A stretch of DNA of 64,000 nt from Porphyromonas vaginalis (GTDB taxonomy: Bacteria > Bacteroidota > Bacteroidia > Bacteroidales > Porphyromonadaceae): NCBI RefSeq assembly GCF_958301595.1, contig NZ_CATQJU010000001.1:2453120-2517119 (forward strand), written 5' to 3'. Under the pieces are notes generated by a model that saw only the letters and a program-made list of their open reading frames with translations, ran no database searches and was not told the origin of the DNA. Position 1 is the stretch's first letter, and every line of letters starts with the position of its first letter. The position numbers and the translations under genes are program-made. Shown here piece by piece: positions 51,899 through 61,794 of the stretch.

Positions 51899-53770
51899 AT
51901 GGCTGAGAAGAGAGAGTTTACGCAAAGTCGTCAGAAGGTGACATTCATCGATTTATTTGCAGGCGCTGGAGGTATTAGCGAAGGTTTTCTACAGGCCTAT
52001 ACTGCGGATAAGTACTATGACTTCTTGCTAGCGTCAGACATCAATACAAATTGTCAGCTTACGCACGAAGTACGCTATAATTACCAGCTAGGACTCTCCA
52101 CAGAATTTCTATGTCAGGACATTATGGAGGAGTCTTTTCTCTCCAATTTGCTCGATAAGATTGGAGAGAAGCAGATTGATGTTGTGACTGGAGGTCCTAG
52201 TTGCCAATCTTTTAGCTTAGCAGGGTCTCGTAGCAAGTTTGACAAGAGAGATAACCTTTTCTACCACTACCTCAAAGTCATCAAAGCTTTGCGACCAAAA
52301 TACTTTGTTATGGAAAACGTCAAGGGTATTCTAACAAAGGATAAGGGTAAGTTTGTAGACCGAATATTGAGCGAGATAAGTTCAATAATTGATGAAGCCG
52401 CAATGCCATATTTACAGGCTTTTCTCAAAACTAAGCTTCCCAACTATCTATCCCCATTTATGGTCAAGCTGTGGCTTACTAAATTGGATGTAGAGGCATA
52501 TGATGCTTTAGCTTCTGACACTTACGAGAGGGGGTACTTCGATCTATTAAATCGTCAATTCAAAGTAATCACCCAAGGAATTTCCTATAAAGAGAGCAAA
52601 TCCAATCAAGATATCAACACCATTCGCCATGGCCTTCTATTGCTTCAAGAAAGTTCACAGCGAGAGCTTATCATCCAGAGTCTTGTAAATCTTAAGACGC
52701 ATTGCAATGTAAATAATGACCACTTCGTAGAGCAACTTAATGACTCCATAGATCAAATGTGTGAGGAGAGAATCATAAGGCGGATGCTTAGCTCTCTAGA
52801 AGCTATCAAGCCTTTGACTAGAAATTCTCTAGATGTTGAAGATATGGAGCAAGCTTTGAAAGTCTTTGCACTACGATTTGATGATTGTCTTGATGAAATA
52901 AAAAAGCTACTAAATAGGACAGACCTTGTTGCATTTCAGAGGCTAGTCGACAACGTGCATCTATATCGTATAGATCAGCCGATAGTCTTAACAGCTGCAG
53001 ACTATGGTGTCCCACAAAATCGAGAGCGAGTACTTTTCATCGGATGTCGCAAGGATCAAAAACTTATTACTAGCATTCCTACAACGATAAAAGAAAATGA
53101 TCGGGTGACAGTATTCGAAGCTCTTTGGGACTTAGATATGATTGGTAATGGAGAGACTGTAAAAACGTATCGAGCCACCCAACCCATCAAGCAATATCAA
53201 AGCTTACTACGAGCTCGCTCAGAGGATAGTGTTCCGATAAGAGGGGGACAGATGTATTCAAGTTGGTCTAAATGTGGAAGACTGAAGCATCGATTTGAAT
53301 TCGACTCTGAGCCTTTTTATGTCAAGACAAGAGGAGAGCTAAGCTCCCGTCTCAAGTATCAGAAGATGGAGCTCTTCAATCATCAAACGAGCCAACAAAA
53401 TGCTGATGTACGACGTCGGTTACAGCTCATTGCAGAGTCTGGAGACTACGACTCTGCTAAGCCTCAATTAAAAAAAGAGGGGTTAGAATCAAACAAACGC
53501 AACTATACCGTATTAAATCCACAGGGACAGAGTCCTACTGTGTGTACTATGCCAGACGACTTTATTCACTACGCAGCTCATCGCCCACTCACTGTACGCG
53601 AGATGGCACGATTACAGTCATTTGATGACTCTTTTGTTTTTCAAGGAAAGAGACAAACGGGTGGTAATAAGCGCAAAGTAGAGATTCCGCAGTATACATT
53701 GGTGGGAAATGCAGTCCCTCCATTGATGGCTAAAGCCATTGCCAATGAAATTCTAAATAAAATTGACTAG
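51899..53770 (+). CDS. DNA (cytosine-5) methyltransferase of a type II restriction-modification system
   Basis: This 623-residue protein has motif I FIDLFAGAGGISEGF, motif IV GGPSCQSFS with catalytic Cys102, motif VI MENV (near 138-141), motif VIII YGVPQNRERVLFIGC (from 368) and motif X TLVGNAVPPLMAKAIANEI. The stretch between motifs VI and VIII is about 230 residues, far longer than usual, so it carries an insertion of roughly 180 residues of helical sequence. It would protect the host recognition site from the endonuclease encoded next. It is AT-rich and probably acquired. Confidence 0.9.
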   Translation: MAEKREFTQSRQKVTFIDLFAGAGGISEGFLQAYTADKYYDFLLASDINTNCQLTHEVRYNYQLGLSTEFLCQDIMEESFLSNLLDKIGEKQIDVVTGGPSCQSFSLAGSRSKFDKRDNLFYHYLKVIKALRPKYFVMENVKGILTKDKGKFVDRILSEISSIIDEAAMPYLQAFLKTKLPNYLSPFMVKLWLTKLDVEAYDALASDTYERGYFDLLNRQFKVITQGISYKESKSNQDINTIRHGLLLLQESSQRELIIQSLVNLKTHCNVNNDHFVEQLNDSIDQMCEERIIRRMLSSLEAIKPLTRNSLDVEDMEQALKVFALRFDDCLDEIKKLLNRTDLVAFQRLVDNVHLYRIDQPIVLTAADYGVPQNRERVLFIGCRKDQKLITSIPTTIKENDRVTVFEALWDLDMIGNGETVKTYRATQPIKQYQSLLRARSEDSVPIRGGQMYSSWSKCGRLKHRFEFDSEPFYVKTRGELSSRLKYQKMELFNHQTSQQNADVRRRLQLIAESGDYDSAKPQLKKEGLESNKRNYTVLNPQGQSPTVCTMPDDFIHYAAHRPLTVREMARLQSFDDSFVFQGKRQTGGNKRKVEIPQYTLVGNAVPPLMAKAIANEILNKID

Positions 53771-53773
53771 CTT

Positions 53774-54961
53774 ATGACACATATGCGTTCTTTCTCGAAG
53801 CTTGAGGAGCAAAACATTGCTTATCTTGTAAACCATAACATAAGCTTTACCCTCGTTCAAGTCACAGGAACTGGATTGAAGAAAAGTATTTTAGACGCAA
53901 CAGCTCCAATGCGTAGCTATTTCTTCGAGCAAGGTATTCACAACTATTCAGAACAGCTACAGGGTCCTAATCACAAGCAAATACTTCCTACTAGGATCTT
54001 CGATGAACAGAATGAATATCAAACCAAGACCTCTCTTTATCGTCCTATTACAAAAAAAGGAGATCCTCGCCTTTGGATTTATCAGCTAGGAGAGCATACC
54101 CATCCAGATGACATCCATGCAATTTGCGTCTATAAGATGGAGTTTAGAGTAATCAATATAACACGTGTCAACATCGAGAAAAGCTACACCGCCTCCGAGC
54201 CATCTCCTCTGAAAGAGTTCATAGCAGAACTTTACCACACAAGCTCTACGACATCAGAAGAGCTCCTTGCATTTTTCAAATGTCACAAAGGAGAGTGGTT
54301 TGAAGCTGAAATAACCGCAGATACAGGCATTGGGCGTACCATTGAAACAATGTTAGGCATAGCGCAAAACTCTAACAAAACACCTGACTACAAAGGAATA
54401 GAACTCAAGAGCTATAGAGAAAAGCGATCATCTACTAAGAATGTCCTCTTTACTCAAACGCCCGACTGGAGCTTGAGTACTCTCAAATCAGGACGTGAGA
54501 TTGTCGCCAAGTATGGATACTTAGATAAAATCAAGGGAAAGAAAACCTATCAAAATACAGTACAATGCAACCTCCCTAATAGTCAAGGGTTGGGGCTAAC
54601 ACTTGACCAAGTTAAAGAACTCCTAGAGCTTCAGTACTTTGGTACACCAATCGAAGATGTTGCTGTATGGACTTTACGCAAACTACATCAGCGCTTGAGC
54701 GAAAAACATCGAGAGACCTTTTGGATAGCCGTTGATAATAAGTATCAAGACGGAAAGGAGTATTTTCGATATCAAAGTATTGAGCATACAAGAAATCCAA
54801 TCTTACCTCAATTCGATTTACTTCTAGAAGCTGCGATTATCACCGTAGACTTGTTGCTCTGTAGACCGAGTGGACATGGAGACACCTACAGCTTTAAAAT
54901 AAAGAAGAAAGGTATGCCCCTACTATTCCCTGAAAGCCTTACTTACGATCTCCTCTCATAA
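53774..54961 (+). CDS. Type II restriction endonuclease, MvaI/BcnI family
   Basis: This 395-residue protein starts 4 bp after the methyltransferase stop. The C-terminal half carries DTGIGRTIETMLGIAQN followed by PDYKGIELKSY, the PD-(D/E)xK active-site pattern of MvaI/BcnI-type nucleases. That family cuts CCNGG-type sites (MvaI CCWGG, BcnI CCSGG), so a similar site is likely. The first 170 residues are an extra N-terminal region not typical of MvaI. The 3' end overlaps the convergent pdxB gene by 19 bp. Confidence 0.78.
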   Translation: MTHMRSFSKLEEQNIAYLVNHNISFTLVQVTGTGLKKSILDATAPMRSYFFEQGIHNYSEQLQGPNHKQILPTRIFDEQNEYQTKTSLYRPITKKGDPRLWIYQLGEHTHPDDIHAICVYKMEFRVINITRVNIEKSYTASEPSPLKEFIAELYHTSSTTSEELLAFFKCHKGEWFEAEITADTGIGRTIETMLGIAQNSNKTPDYKGIELKSYREKRSSTKNVLFTQTPDWSLSTLKSGREIVAKYGYLDKIKGKKTYQNTVQCNLPNSQGLGLTLDQVKELLELQYFGTPIEDVAVWTLRKLHQRLSEKHRETFWIAVDNKYQDGKEYFRYQSIEHTRNPILPQFDLLLEAAIITVDLLLCRPSGHGDTYSFKIKKKGMPLLFPESLTYDLLS

Positions 54962-56154
54962 AAGCCGAGCGCGGTGAGTGCGGAACGGACGGAGGCAGGG
55001 ACGCCTCGTACGGTGTAGTCGCGTGGCTCGTAAGGGTGCTGGTAGTGGACACGCTGCTGCTCGAAGGTGTCGGGACTAGCTACCAATCGCTTCATAATAG
55101 CCGGCAGGTCGAGCGTGTGGATCATCGCACGCCAAGGTATCTGCCACGGTTCGCACCCCGAGAGGTCTATGTATGGCTCCGCCACGGGACGAGGGTGCGC
55201 CAGTGCTATGCGAGTATCACTAAGATTGAAGAAATCGCACAGGTGACGCAGGCTCTGCACAGCTCCCTGCGCCTTGCCATGCACTGAGAAGCCCGCAATG
55301 TGGGGTGTACCGATGAAGACTCGATCCAGTAGCGGCTGTGCTATGTGTGGCTCACCCTCCCAGCAGTCGATCACAGCTCCTGCGACCGCTTTGTCGTCAA
55401 GGGCGCGTACTAGTGCGGGGGTGTCGACGACGGATCCACGACAAGCGTTGATGAGCCAAGGTCGTTGCTGAGCATTTCGCAAGAAAGTGTCATCAACTAA
55501 GTGATAAGTAGGGTGTGCGCCCCCCTTCGTTAGAGGCACATGGCAGGTAATCATCGTAGCCGAGGCGAGGAGCGTCTCTAGATCTACATAGCTATCTCGT
55601 AGAGCTGGCATATCGTCCGCAAGGTAAGGACGTGGTAGTCCGTTGCGATCCAACTTCTCCAGATAGCTCTGCCAGTCAGGGTGCTCATCGTAAGCCGCCA
55701 CGAGAGGCGAATCGTAGAGGAGCGTTCGCATGCCGAGTGCTTTGGCGCGCTGATAGACCCGTCCGCCGGTATGTCCCGTGCCAATGATCCCGAGGGTTAT
55801 ATCCTCAGGAGCCAATCCCTGCTCTAGTGCGATACGAGAGATAGCCGTCAGGACATACTGCGCCACAGAGGCAGCGTTGCACCCAGGGGCGTTGAACCAG
55901 CGAATGCCCGCCTCACGGCAGTACTCGGTATCTATATGGTCAAAGCCCGCCGTCGCTGAGGTGATCAGACGTACAGCACTCCCCTCCAGGAGGGTGCGAT
56001 CACAACGCGTCACGCTACGGATCATCAGGGCATCAGCATCAGCGACCGCTTCGGCCGTAATCTCGCCACTCGGCAGGTAGCGCGCCTCGACCCCGAGGGG
56101 CATACCGTCGGCCATGTAGGGGATAGAACTATCTACAACTATTCGCAGGGACAT
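54943..56154 (-). CDS. pdxB: 4-Phosphoerythronate dehydrogenase
   Basis: The 403-residue protein starts MSLRIVVDSSIPYMADG and has the D-2-hydroxyacid dehydrogenase fold with NAD motif LGIIGTGHTGGRVYQRAKALGM, LINACRGSVVDTPAL and GTPHIAGFSV (catalytic His). The C-terminal PdxB domain (about 290-400) separates it from SerA. It oxidises 4-phospho-D-erythronate in the DXP-dependent vitamin B6 route. The 19-bp overlap with the restriction gene suggests that the island inserted very close to its 3' end. Confidence 0.92.
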   Translation of the reverse strand: MSLRIVVDSSIPYMADGMPLGVEARYLPSGEITAEAVADADALMIRSVTRCDRTLLEGSAVRLITSATAGFDHIDTEYCREAGIRWFNAPGCNAASVAQYVLTAISRIALEQGLAPEDITLGIIGTGHTGGRVYQRAKALGMRTLLYDSPLVAAYDEHPDWQSYLEKLDRNGLPRPYLADDMPALRDSYVDLETLLASATMITCHVPLTKGGAHPTYHLVDDTFLRNAQQRPWLINACRGSVVDTPALVRALDDKAVAGAVIDCWEGEPHIAQPLLDRVFIGTPHIAGFSVHGKAQGAVQSLRHLCDFFNLSDTRIALAHPRPVAEPYIDLSGCEPWQIPWRAMIHTLDLPAIMKRLVASPDTFEQQRVHYQHPYEPRDYTVRGVPASVRSALTALGFYERRS

Positions 56155-56278
56155 ATATATATAATAGTATAGCTACTTAATATAAAGAGGAAGGTGACTA
56201 GATCTGCACTCCCGATGTGATGGGACAGCGTCTAGTCACCTTCGTTGTTAGTTATGCTTTGCTGAGAGCTACGATTAC

Positions 56279-56455
56279 TTGAGACTATTGCATAAAGGCG
56301 AATCGCTGTGTTGCTTTCGGAGTTCGGCTTCGGTCACATACGGAGGTATGCTCCCTTCAGACCTCACCCTCAGCGCCTTGCGCTTCATCCTTTCTGCAAA
56401 GTCTAGACAATCTTGCAGGCAAGATTGTGAGACTGTTGACTTTTGCAACAGTCTC
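56279..56455. mobile_element. MITE-like element with TGTTGCAAAA-type terminal inverted repeats
   Basis: The element starts GAGACTATTGCATAAAG and ends CTTTTGCAACAGTCTC, so the ends are imperfect inverted repeats about 16 bp long. The right end also forms a hairpin with the stem GAGACTGTTG/CAACAGTCTC (56429-56455). There is no transposase. It lies between kbl and pdxB, where it touches the kbl stop. Confidence 0.55.
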
Positions 56456-57645
56456 TACTTGATCACGCCCAGCTCCTTGCCGATCTTGATAAAGGCAGCG
56501 ATCGCCTTGTCGAGGTGCTCACGCTCATGAGCTGCTGAGAGCTGTACGCGGATACGCGCCTCGCCCTTCGGTACGACTGGATAGTAGAAGCCAGTTACAT
56601 AGATACCCTCCTCGAGCAGACGAGCAGCGTAGCGCTGAGATAGAGGAGCATCGTAGAGCATCACAGCACAGATAGCACTCTGTGTAGGCTTGATGTCAAA
56701 GCCAGCTGCTAGCATCTTGTCGCGGAAGTAGTTGACATTATCCATCAACTTCGTGTGTAGTGAGTCATCCTCCTCCAGCATCTTGAAGACCTCGATACCT
56801 GCGCCAACTACTGCGGGGGGCAGTGAGTTAGAGAAGAGGTAAGGTCTAGAGCGCTGACGTAGTATCTCGATGATCTCCTTAGGACCAGCCGTAAAGCCAC
56901 CGACAGCACCACCGAATGCCTTGCCTAGCGTACCCGTGTGGATATCGATACGATCGAAGCAGTCGAAAGCCTCAGCGACACCGCGGCCCGTCTTGCCGAC
57001 TACACCAGCTGAGTGGCACTCATCGACCATCACGAGAGCGTCATACTTGTCAGCGAGGTCGCAGATCTTGTCCATGGGAGCTACGTTGCCGTCCATACTG
57101 AAGACACCGTCCGTGACGATGATGCGGAAGCGCTGCTCCTGAGCCTCCTGGAGGCACTTCTCAAGCTCCTCCATGTTGGCATTGGCGTAGCGATAGCGCT
57201 TAGCCTTGCAGAGACGTACACCGTCGATGATCGAAGCGTGGTTCAGTGAGTCACTGATGATAGCATCCTCTGGGCCAAAGAGAGGCTCGAAGACACCGCC
57301 GTTGGCATCAAAGCAAGCAGCGTAGAGGATAGCGTCCTCCGTGTGGAAGTAGTGTGCGATAGCCTTCTCAAGCTGCTTGTGGATATCTTGCGTACCGCAG
57401 ATGAAGCGTACGCTACTCATACCGTATCCGTGCGAATCCATCATGGCCTTGGCAGCCTTGATGAGGCGAGGATTGTCGGAGAGACCTAGATAGTTGTTAG
57501 CGCAGAAGTTCAAGACATCCTTGCCCCCCTCTACCTTGATAGCGGCTGTCTGAGGGGTGATGATAATGCGCTCCTCCTTGTAGAGACCCGCATCCTTAGT
57601 GTCTTGGATCTCCTTAGTTAGGAAGTTCTTCAGTTCTTTGTACAT
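56455..57645 (-). CDS. kbl: Glycine C-acetyltransferase (2-amino-3-ketobutyrate CoA ligase)
   Basis: I chose the ATG at 57645 (396 residues, MYKELKNFLTKEIQDTKDAG), matching the usual length; the longer frame adds unrelated residues. This is a PLP enzyme of the alpha-oxoamine synthase family, with VDECHSAGVVGKTGRG and HTGTLGKAFGGAVGG where the PLP Lys lies. It converts glycine and acetyl-CoA with 2-amino-3-ketobutyrate in threonine breakdown. No threonine dehydrogenase gene is adjacent. The end of the gene abuts the MITE-like element. Confidence 0.92.
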   Translation of the reverse strand: MYKELKNFLTKEIQDTKDAGLYKEERIIITPQTAAIKVEGGKDVLNFCANNYLGLSDNPRLIKAAKAMMDSHGYGMSSVRFICGTQDIHKQLEKAIAHYFHTEDAILYAACFDANGGVFEPLFGPEDAIISDSLNHASIIDGVRLCKAKRYRYANANMEELEKCLQEAQEQRFRIIVTDGVFSMDGNVAPMDKICDLADKYDALVMVDECHSAGVVGKTGRGVAEAFDCFDRIDIHTGTLGKAFGGAVGGFTAGPKEIIEILRQRSRPYLFSNSLPPAVVGAGIEVFKMLEEDDSLHTKLMDNVNYFRDKMLAAGFDIKPTQSAICAVMLYDAPLSQRYAARLLEEGIYVTGFYYPVVPKGEARIRVQLSAAHEREHLDKAIAAFIKIGKELGVIK

Positions 57646-57706
57646 GATATTATGTGGTAAAGTTATAGACAGAATCGATGAGCCAAGTGTGGCTCGGAAG
57701 ATGCTT

Positions 57707-58138
57707 TTACTCCTCTGCTGGAGCCTCCTCACTAGCCTCCTCAGGTGCAGGCTCGGAGAAGTCGGTGTGCCCCGTCTCTACGAGGATGTTGTACCAGCGA
57801 AAGATCTTCTTGATATCGTTGTCGTGGACGCGCTGACGGTCGTACTCGGGGAGAACCTCTGCAAAGAGGTCGAAGTAAGCCTCCTTGCCAGTGAGCCCCT
57901 TAAGGTCGACTGGCTTGCCCTCATACTTGTCGAGCAGCGTCTGCAAGATCTCTCGCAGAGGTGCCTCTTCGGTAGTCGTATAGATCGATATATCGCCTAG
58001 AGATACGACACGATCCGAGGCGTAAGCGGGGATACGACGCTTAGTCTCTAGATCCTCGACGATGATACTATTCTTGGTGTGTGTCAGGAGCTTAAAGAGT
58101 CCTGGCTTGCCTGAGATGGATAAGATTTCTTTGAGCAT
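57707..58138 (-). CDS. DUF5606-family protein
   Basis: This 143-residue protein starts MLKEILSISGKPGLFKLL and matches by recall the DUF5606 family of Bacteroidetes: a conserved core (VVSLGDISIYT, KYEGKPVDLKGLTGKEAYFDLFAEVLPEYDRQRVHDNDIKKI split into blocks) and a Glu/Ala/Pro tail. The function is unknown. It lies upstream of kbl on the same strand with about 60 bp between them and may share a transcript. Confidence 0.78.
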   Translation of the reverse strand: MLKEILSISGKPGLFKLLTHTKNSIIVEDLETKRRIPAYASDRVVSLGDISIYTTTEEAPLREILQTLLDKYEGKPVDLKGLTGKEAYFDLFAEVLPEYDRQRVHDNDIKKIFRWYNILVETGHTDFSEPAPEEASEEAPAEE

Positions 58139-58296
58139 AAACTATATTATGTAGCGAAAGCCCTCGAGGCTCTCGTGATATCACCTGCAAAGATACCAAA
58201 ATAGTATCGTATGGTGTGTACACGGACCACTCTTTTAATTTGGCAGGCCGAGCAATGATAAGGATTTGGACAGCCAGTGCCACTACAGAACGTATC

Positions 58297-58345
58297 TAAT
58301 ACGACAACGGACGCCCGATCTCGTGCGTCCGTCGTCTAGGGGAGG
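58297..58345. repeat. Single GGACGC-type palindromic unit upstream of the DUF5606 gene
   Basis: CGGACGCCCGATCTCGTGCGTCCG is a degenerate member of the 67-bp repeat family; the outer arms pair, and one arm has CC for AC. Confidence 0.75.
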
Positions 58346-58361
58346 AGTGTAGCCAGCACAA

Positions 58362-59486
58362 CTAGCCCTCTGCGGGCTTGGTCTTAAAGTCGAAGTAAGC
58401 AGGATCTGTCGTCAGTCCTAAATCCTTATCCCACCCGAATAGCACTAAGACGTAGTCTGTATTTGGTGTCAGACCAGTATTAGTCTCTTCATTGATCTGT
58501 AACTCACCAACCTTGAAAGCATCTGGCATAGGATCCATCTGGTGTACGCTCTGCACTAGCTTGTAGCACATCATCTCCTTTGCGGGTACACCATCTAGTA
58601 CTTCGTTACCAGGCTTCGGATTGCGGTAAAAGTCTACATAGCGCTTGCTCTGTATAGCGTAGAAGTAAGACTTCGTCATATCCGACGGACGCACCAAAGC
58701 TGAGACCCATGAGTCGCTAGGGGTAAGGTTCTCAACATTAAAGGTGAAGTTTAGCATCGTACGAGGTTTCGTCTTCTGCTCGAGCTCTATGACCTTAGTT
58801 AGCTCGTAGCCATCCTGATCCATACCATAGATTCTTGCGACAATGGTATGATCAGCTGGATAAGGATAGTCTGAGCCTGAGATCTCTCCTAGGTCAAACT
58901 CTCTCGTCCCCTTGAAGGACTCCCGAGCCATAGCCTCTCTGTATCCTGCGCTTCCTATTTCGCCACCTGAGACAGCCTTCCACCACTCACGATTGGCATT
59001 GGGCTGATTCTGTAGGTTATTGAGGATGCGATCGTAGCCCTCTCGCGTACCAGCATTGACTGAGTAGAGCATCTCAGGATCTTTAGGCGTCACCTTAATG
59101 TAGACGTTAGTTGCCGTCACCCTAAGGATCTCTATGGCAAAGTCCTCTTTGGGAGCTGGCTCCTGGATCGTGATCTTGCACGAGGCAGAGACACCATCCA
59201 CCTCAGCTAGGATAGTCGTCTCGCCCTTGGCAACGGCTGTGACCACTCCCTTGTCAGAGACCGTCGCCAGCTCAGCATTGAGACTGCGGAAGGCGACTGG
59301 CTTGTTGAGGTTCGGCTGCTGCGTCACCTGTAGCTGTAGGCTCTCGCCGATGGTCATAGTAGCCTTATCTGGAGTGATCGCCAAGGTCTCGACCTTTTGC
59401 TCTACGGGCGTATTGACATCATCATCACAACTGACGAGCGTCAGGAGCGGGAGCAGGAGTAGTAGATAGAAGATTGTTCTTTTCAT
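58362..59486 (-). CDS. Surface lipoprotein with a bacterial Ig-like (Big_2) domain, paralogue of the 22917 gene
   Basis: This 374-residue protein has a lipobox LTLVSC (Cys20) followed by DDD, typical of a surface-export signal. A Big_2 domain fills about residues 34-108 (ITPDKATMTIGESLQLQVT, then ELATVSDKGVVTAVAKGETT). The C-terminal 260 residues are distinct, with repeats of tyrosine-rich strands, and I do not recognise a family. The shared motif ATVSDKGVVT and overall layout mark it as a relative of the 22917 protein, while their C-terminal parts look only loosely related. Confidence 0.8.
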   Translation of the reverse strand: MKRTIFYLLLLLPLLTLVSCDDDVNTPVEQKVETLAITPDKATMTIGESLQLQVTQQPNLNKPVAFRSLNAELATVSDKGVVTAVAKGETTILAEVDGVSASCKITIQEPAPKEDFAIEILRVTATNVYIKVTPKDPEMLYSVNAGTREGYDRILNNLQNQPNANREWWKAVSGGEIGSAGYREAMARESFKGTREFDLGEISGSDYPYPADHTIVARIYGMDQDGYELTKVIELEQKTKPRTMLNFTFNVENLTPSDSWVSALVRPSDMTKSYFYAIQSKRYVDFYRNPKPGNEVLDGVPAKEMMCYKLVQSVHQMDPMPDAFKVGELQINEETNTGLTPNTDYVLVLFGWDKDLGLTTDPAYFDFKTKPAEG

Positions 59487-59773
59487 ACTGTCGTTTGGGT
59501 TATTGGTTTATATAAGTGTGCAGTCAACACTATCGTGTGCGTCGCATACAAATGTAATACAAAAAAACACAAACTATTGCTCATTCATCAAGCTTATCCA
59601 ACCGAGGCTAACGCATTATGTTATAATGAACTCATCGACCTCTCTACTCCTCGCTGGTCGCTAATGTGTAGCTCCTAAAAAAATGATTATGATGCATCAG
59701 CCCTGGCTGGGCAAACTCGACGCTGGTTAGTTACAATAATTTAGAGCCGACTACATATCGAAACGACACCATG
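59487..59773. other. Intergenic sequence upstream of the lipoprotein gene
   Basis: I see no gene or clear promoter box in this stretch. Confidence 0.4.
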
Positions 59774-59985
59774 TCGGGGAAAAGTGATTTCCACGTGGAT
59801 ATTTCAAAATCTCCACGTGGAGAATAAAAAATTCTTCGGAGGAATGAAATGAAACTTCGGAAGAATCAAATGAAACTTCGGAAGAAATAAATCACGCCCA
59901 CGTGGAAAAAGAAAAATATCCACGTGGAGATTTGAGATTCCCCACGTGGATATTCGAGAAAGGAGAGAATCGGACGAATTTCCCC
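59774..59985. repeat. Palindrome-array element (CCACGTGG type), copy B (inverted)
   Basis: Eight dyads have centres at 59794.5, 59816.5, 59838, 59859, 59880, 59901.5, 59923.5 and 59945.5. The order is two CCACGTGG, three TTC-type dyads with TTCGGA cores, then three CCACGTGG, the reverse of copy A at 31398. A TTAGAG-type heptamer array (60007-60048) and GCTAACA units follow, in the same kind of company as copy A. Confidence 0.93.
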
Positions 59986-60228
59986 ATAAAGATATGTAAA
60001 TGGAGATTAGAGGTTAGAAATTAGAGATTAGAAGCTAGAGATTAGAGATCCGATCACTCTGATAGCTCCGATGGTTCCGATAGCTAACAGCCAATCCAGG
60101 GCTGACACATTATATATAATGCCCTCATCTATTCCTCGCTTGTCGCTAATATGTAGCTCCCAAAAGAGCGATTATAATTTCAGCCCGGATTCCTTACGCG
60201 AAGATTATCCCAACTCAGATATTATTGT

Positions 60229-60236
60229 TATCTTTG
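60229..60236 (+). promoter_or_regulatory. -7 box of glyA
   Basis: TATCTTTG fits TAnnTTTG, 92 bp before glyA; the -33 site is weak. Confidence 0.5.
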
Positions 60237-60328
60237 CGAGAGAATCGTGTGAGCCTCTGCTCGCGCTTGAGGGGCTAGGGGCTTCGCACACCTATGTATG
60301 ACGACTAACTGATTTAATTTCACATAGA

Positions 60329-61609
60329 ATGAAAAGAGACCAAGAGATCTTTGATCTGATCGAACAGGAGCATCAGCGCCAGCAAAAGGGCATTGAGCTG
60401 ATCGCCTCTGAGAACTTTGTCAGCGACCAGGTCATGCAAGCTATGGGTAGCTGTATGACTAATAAGTACGCTGAGGGATACCCTGGCAAGCGTTACTACG
60501 GCGGTTGCGAGGTAGTGGACAAGTCTGAGAACCTAGCCATAGAGCGTATCAAGAAGCTCTTTGGCGCGGAGTATGCCAACGTGCAGCCCCACTCAGGTGC
60601 TCAAGCTAATATGGCTGTCCTCTTTACCTGCCTCAAGCCTGGTGATACCTTCATGGGTCTAAACCTAGACCACGGTGGTCACCTCTCACACGGTTCGCCT
60701 GTCAATAGCTCTGGTATGCTCTACCACCCCATCGGCTACAACGTAAGCAAGGAGACGGGTATGGTCGACTATGACGAGATGGAGCAGCTAGCTCGTCAGC
60801 ACAAGCCTAAGCTCATCATCGCTGGTGGCTCGGCTTACTGCCGCGAGTGGGACTACGCACGCTTCCGCAAGGTAGCTGACGAGATCGGTGCTATCTTTAT
60901 GGTCGATATGGCTCACCCCGCCGGACTGATCGCTGCTGGTCTGCTCGACAACCCTGTCAAGTATGCTCACATCGTCACCTCTACGACACACAAGACCCTA
61001 CGTGGTCCTCGTGGTGGTATCATCCTCATGGGTAAGGACTTTGAGAATCCTTGGGGTCTCAAGACACCTAAGGGGGTTGTCAAGATGATGTCTCAGCTGC
61101 TCAACTCAGCTGTCTTCCCAGGCATCCAGGGCGGTCCACTAGAGCATGTCATTGCAGCTAAGGCTGTTGCCTTTGGCGAGGCGCTTGATCCTTCATTTAA
61201 GGAGTATCAGAAGCAGGTGATGAAGAATGCTAAGGCACTTGGCGAGGCTTTTGTCAAGATGGGCTACAACTGTATCTCTGGCGGTACGGACAATCACTGC
61301 CTCCTCATCGACCTACGCTCTAAGTATCCTGACCTAACGGGTAAGGTGGCTGAGAACGCACTCGTACGTGCTGACATCACGGTCAATAAGAATATGGTAC
61401 CCTTTGACTCACGCTCTGCATTCCAGACCTCTGGTATCCGTGTGGGTACGCCCGCTATCACGACGCGTGGTGTCAAGGAGGACAAGATGGCATACATCGT
61501 CGAGCTCATAGACCGCGTACTGCGTGATCCTGAAAACGAGGCTGAGATAGCTAAGGTACGTAAGGAGGTCAACGAGATGATGTCTCCACTACCTATCTTC
61601 GCTTGGTAA
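60329..61609 (+). CDS. glyA: Serine hydroxymethyltransferase
   Basis: This 426-residue PLP enzyme interconverts serine and glycine and charges tetrahydrofolate with a one-carbon unit. Typical blocks are [47 protein letters not shown] and the PLP-lysine segment [15 protein letters not shown]. Length equals the family norm. It links with kbl, thyA and the folate genes of the window. Confidence 0.97.
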   Translation: MKRDQEIFDLIEQEHQRQQKGIELIASENFVSDQVMQAMGSCMTNKYAEGYPGKRYYGGCEVVDKSENLAIERIKKLFGAEYANVQPHSGAQANMAVLFTCLKPGDTFMGLNLDHGGHLSHGSPVNSSGMLYHPIGYNVSKETGMVDYDEMEQLARQHKPKLIIAGGSAYCREWDYARFRKVADEIGAIFMVDMAHPAGLIAAGLLDNPVKYAHIVTSTTHKTLRGPRGGIILMGKDFENPWGLKTPKGVVKMMSQLLNSAVFPGIQGGPLEHVIAAKAVAFGEALDPSFKEYQKQVMKNAKALGEAFVKMGYNCISGGTDNHCLLIDLRSKYPDLTGKVAENALVRADITVNKNMVPFDSRSAFQTSGIRVGTPAITTRGVKEDKMAYIVELIDRVLRDPENEAEIAKVRKEVNEMMSPLPIFAW

Positions 61610-61794
61610 GATAAACTCAAAAGAGGCCTAGCCTCTTAACCTGATAGAGACTGAATGCAGGGGGGACGCACGCTTAGACTTCTAAGGAGCAGACCCTAGC
61701 ACTCAGTCTCTTACTATTTTCCCTACCCCACTTGAGCCTATGACGAGATATGTCACGAGGCTCTCTATACACACACTTAACTGACACAAGAGAG

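Noticed and set aside
56279..56530. 83-codon frame inside the MITE-like element
   Set aside because: It crosses the element end into kbl antisense and has no coding character.
61618..61640. Terminator at AAGAGGC/GCCTCTT after glyA
   Set aside because: The stem is 7 bp with no T tract, so it is not convincing as an intrinsic terminator.
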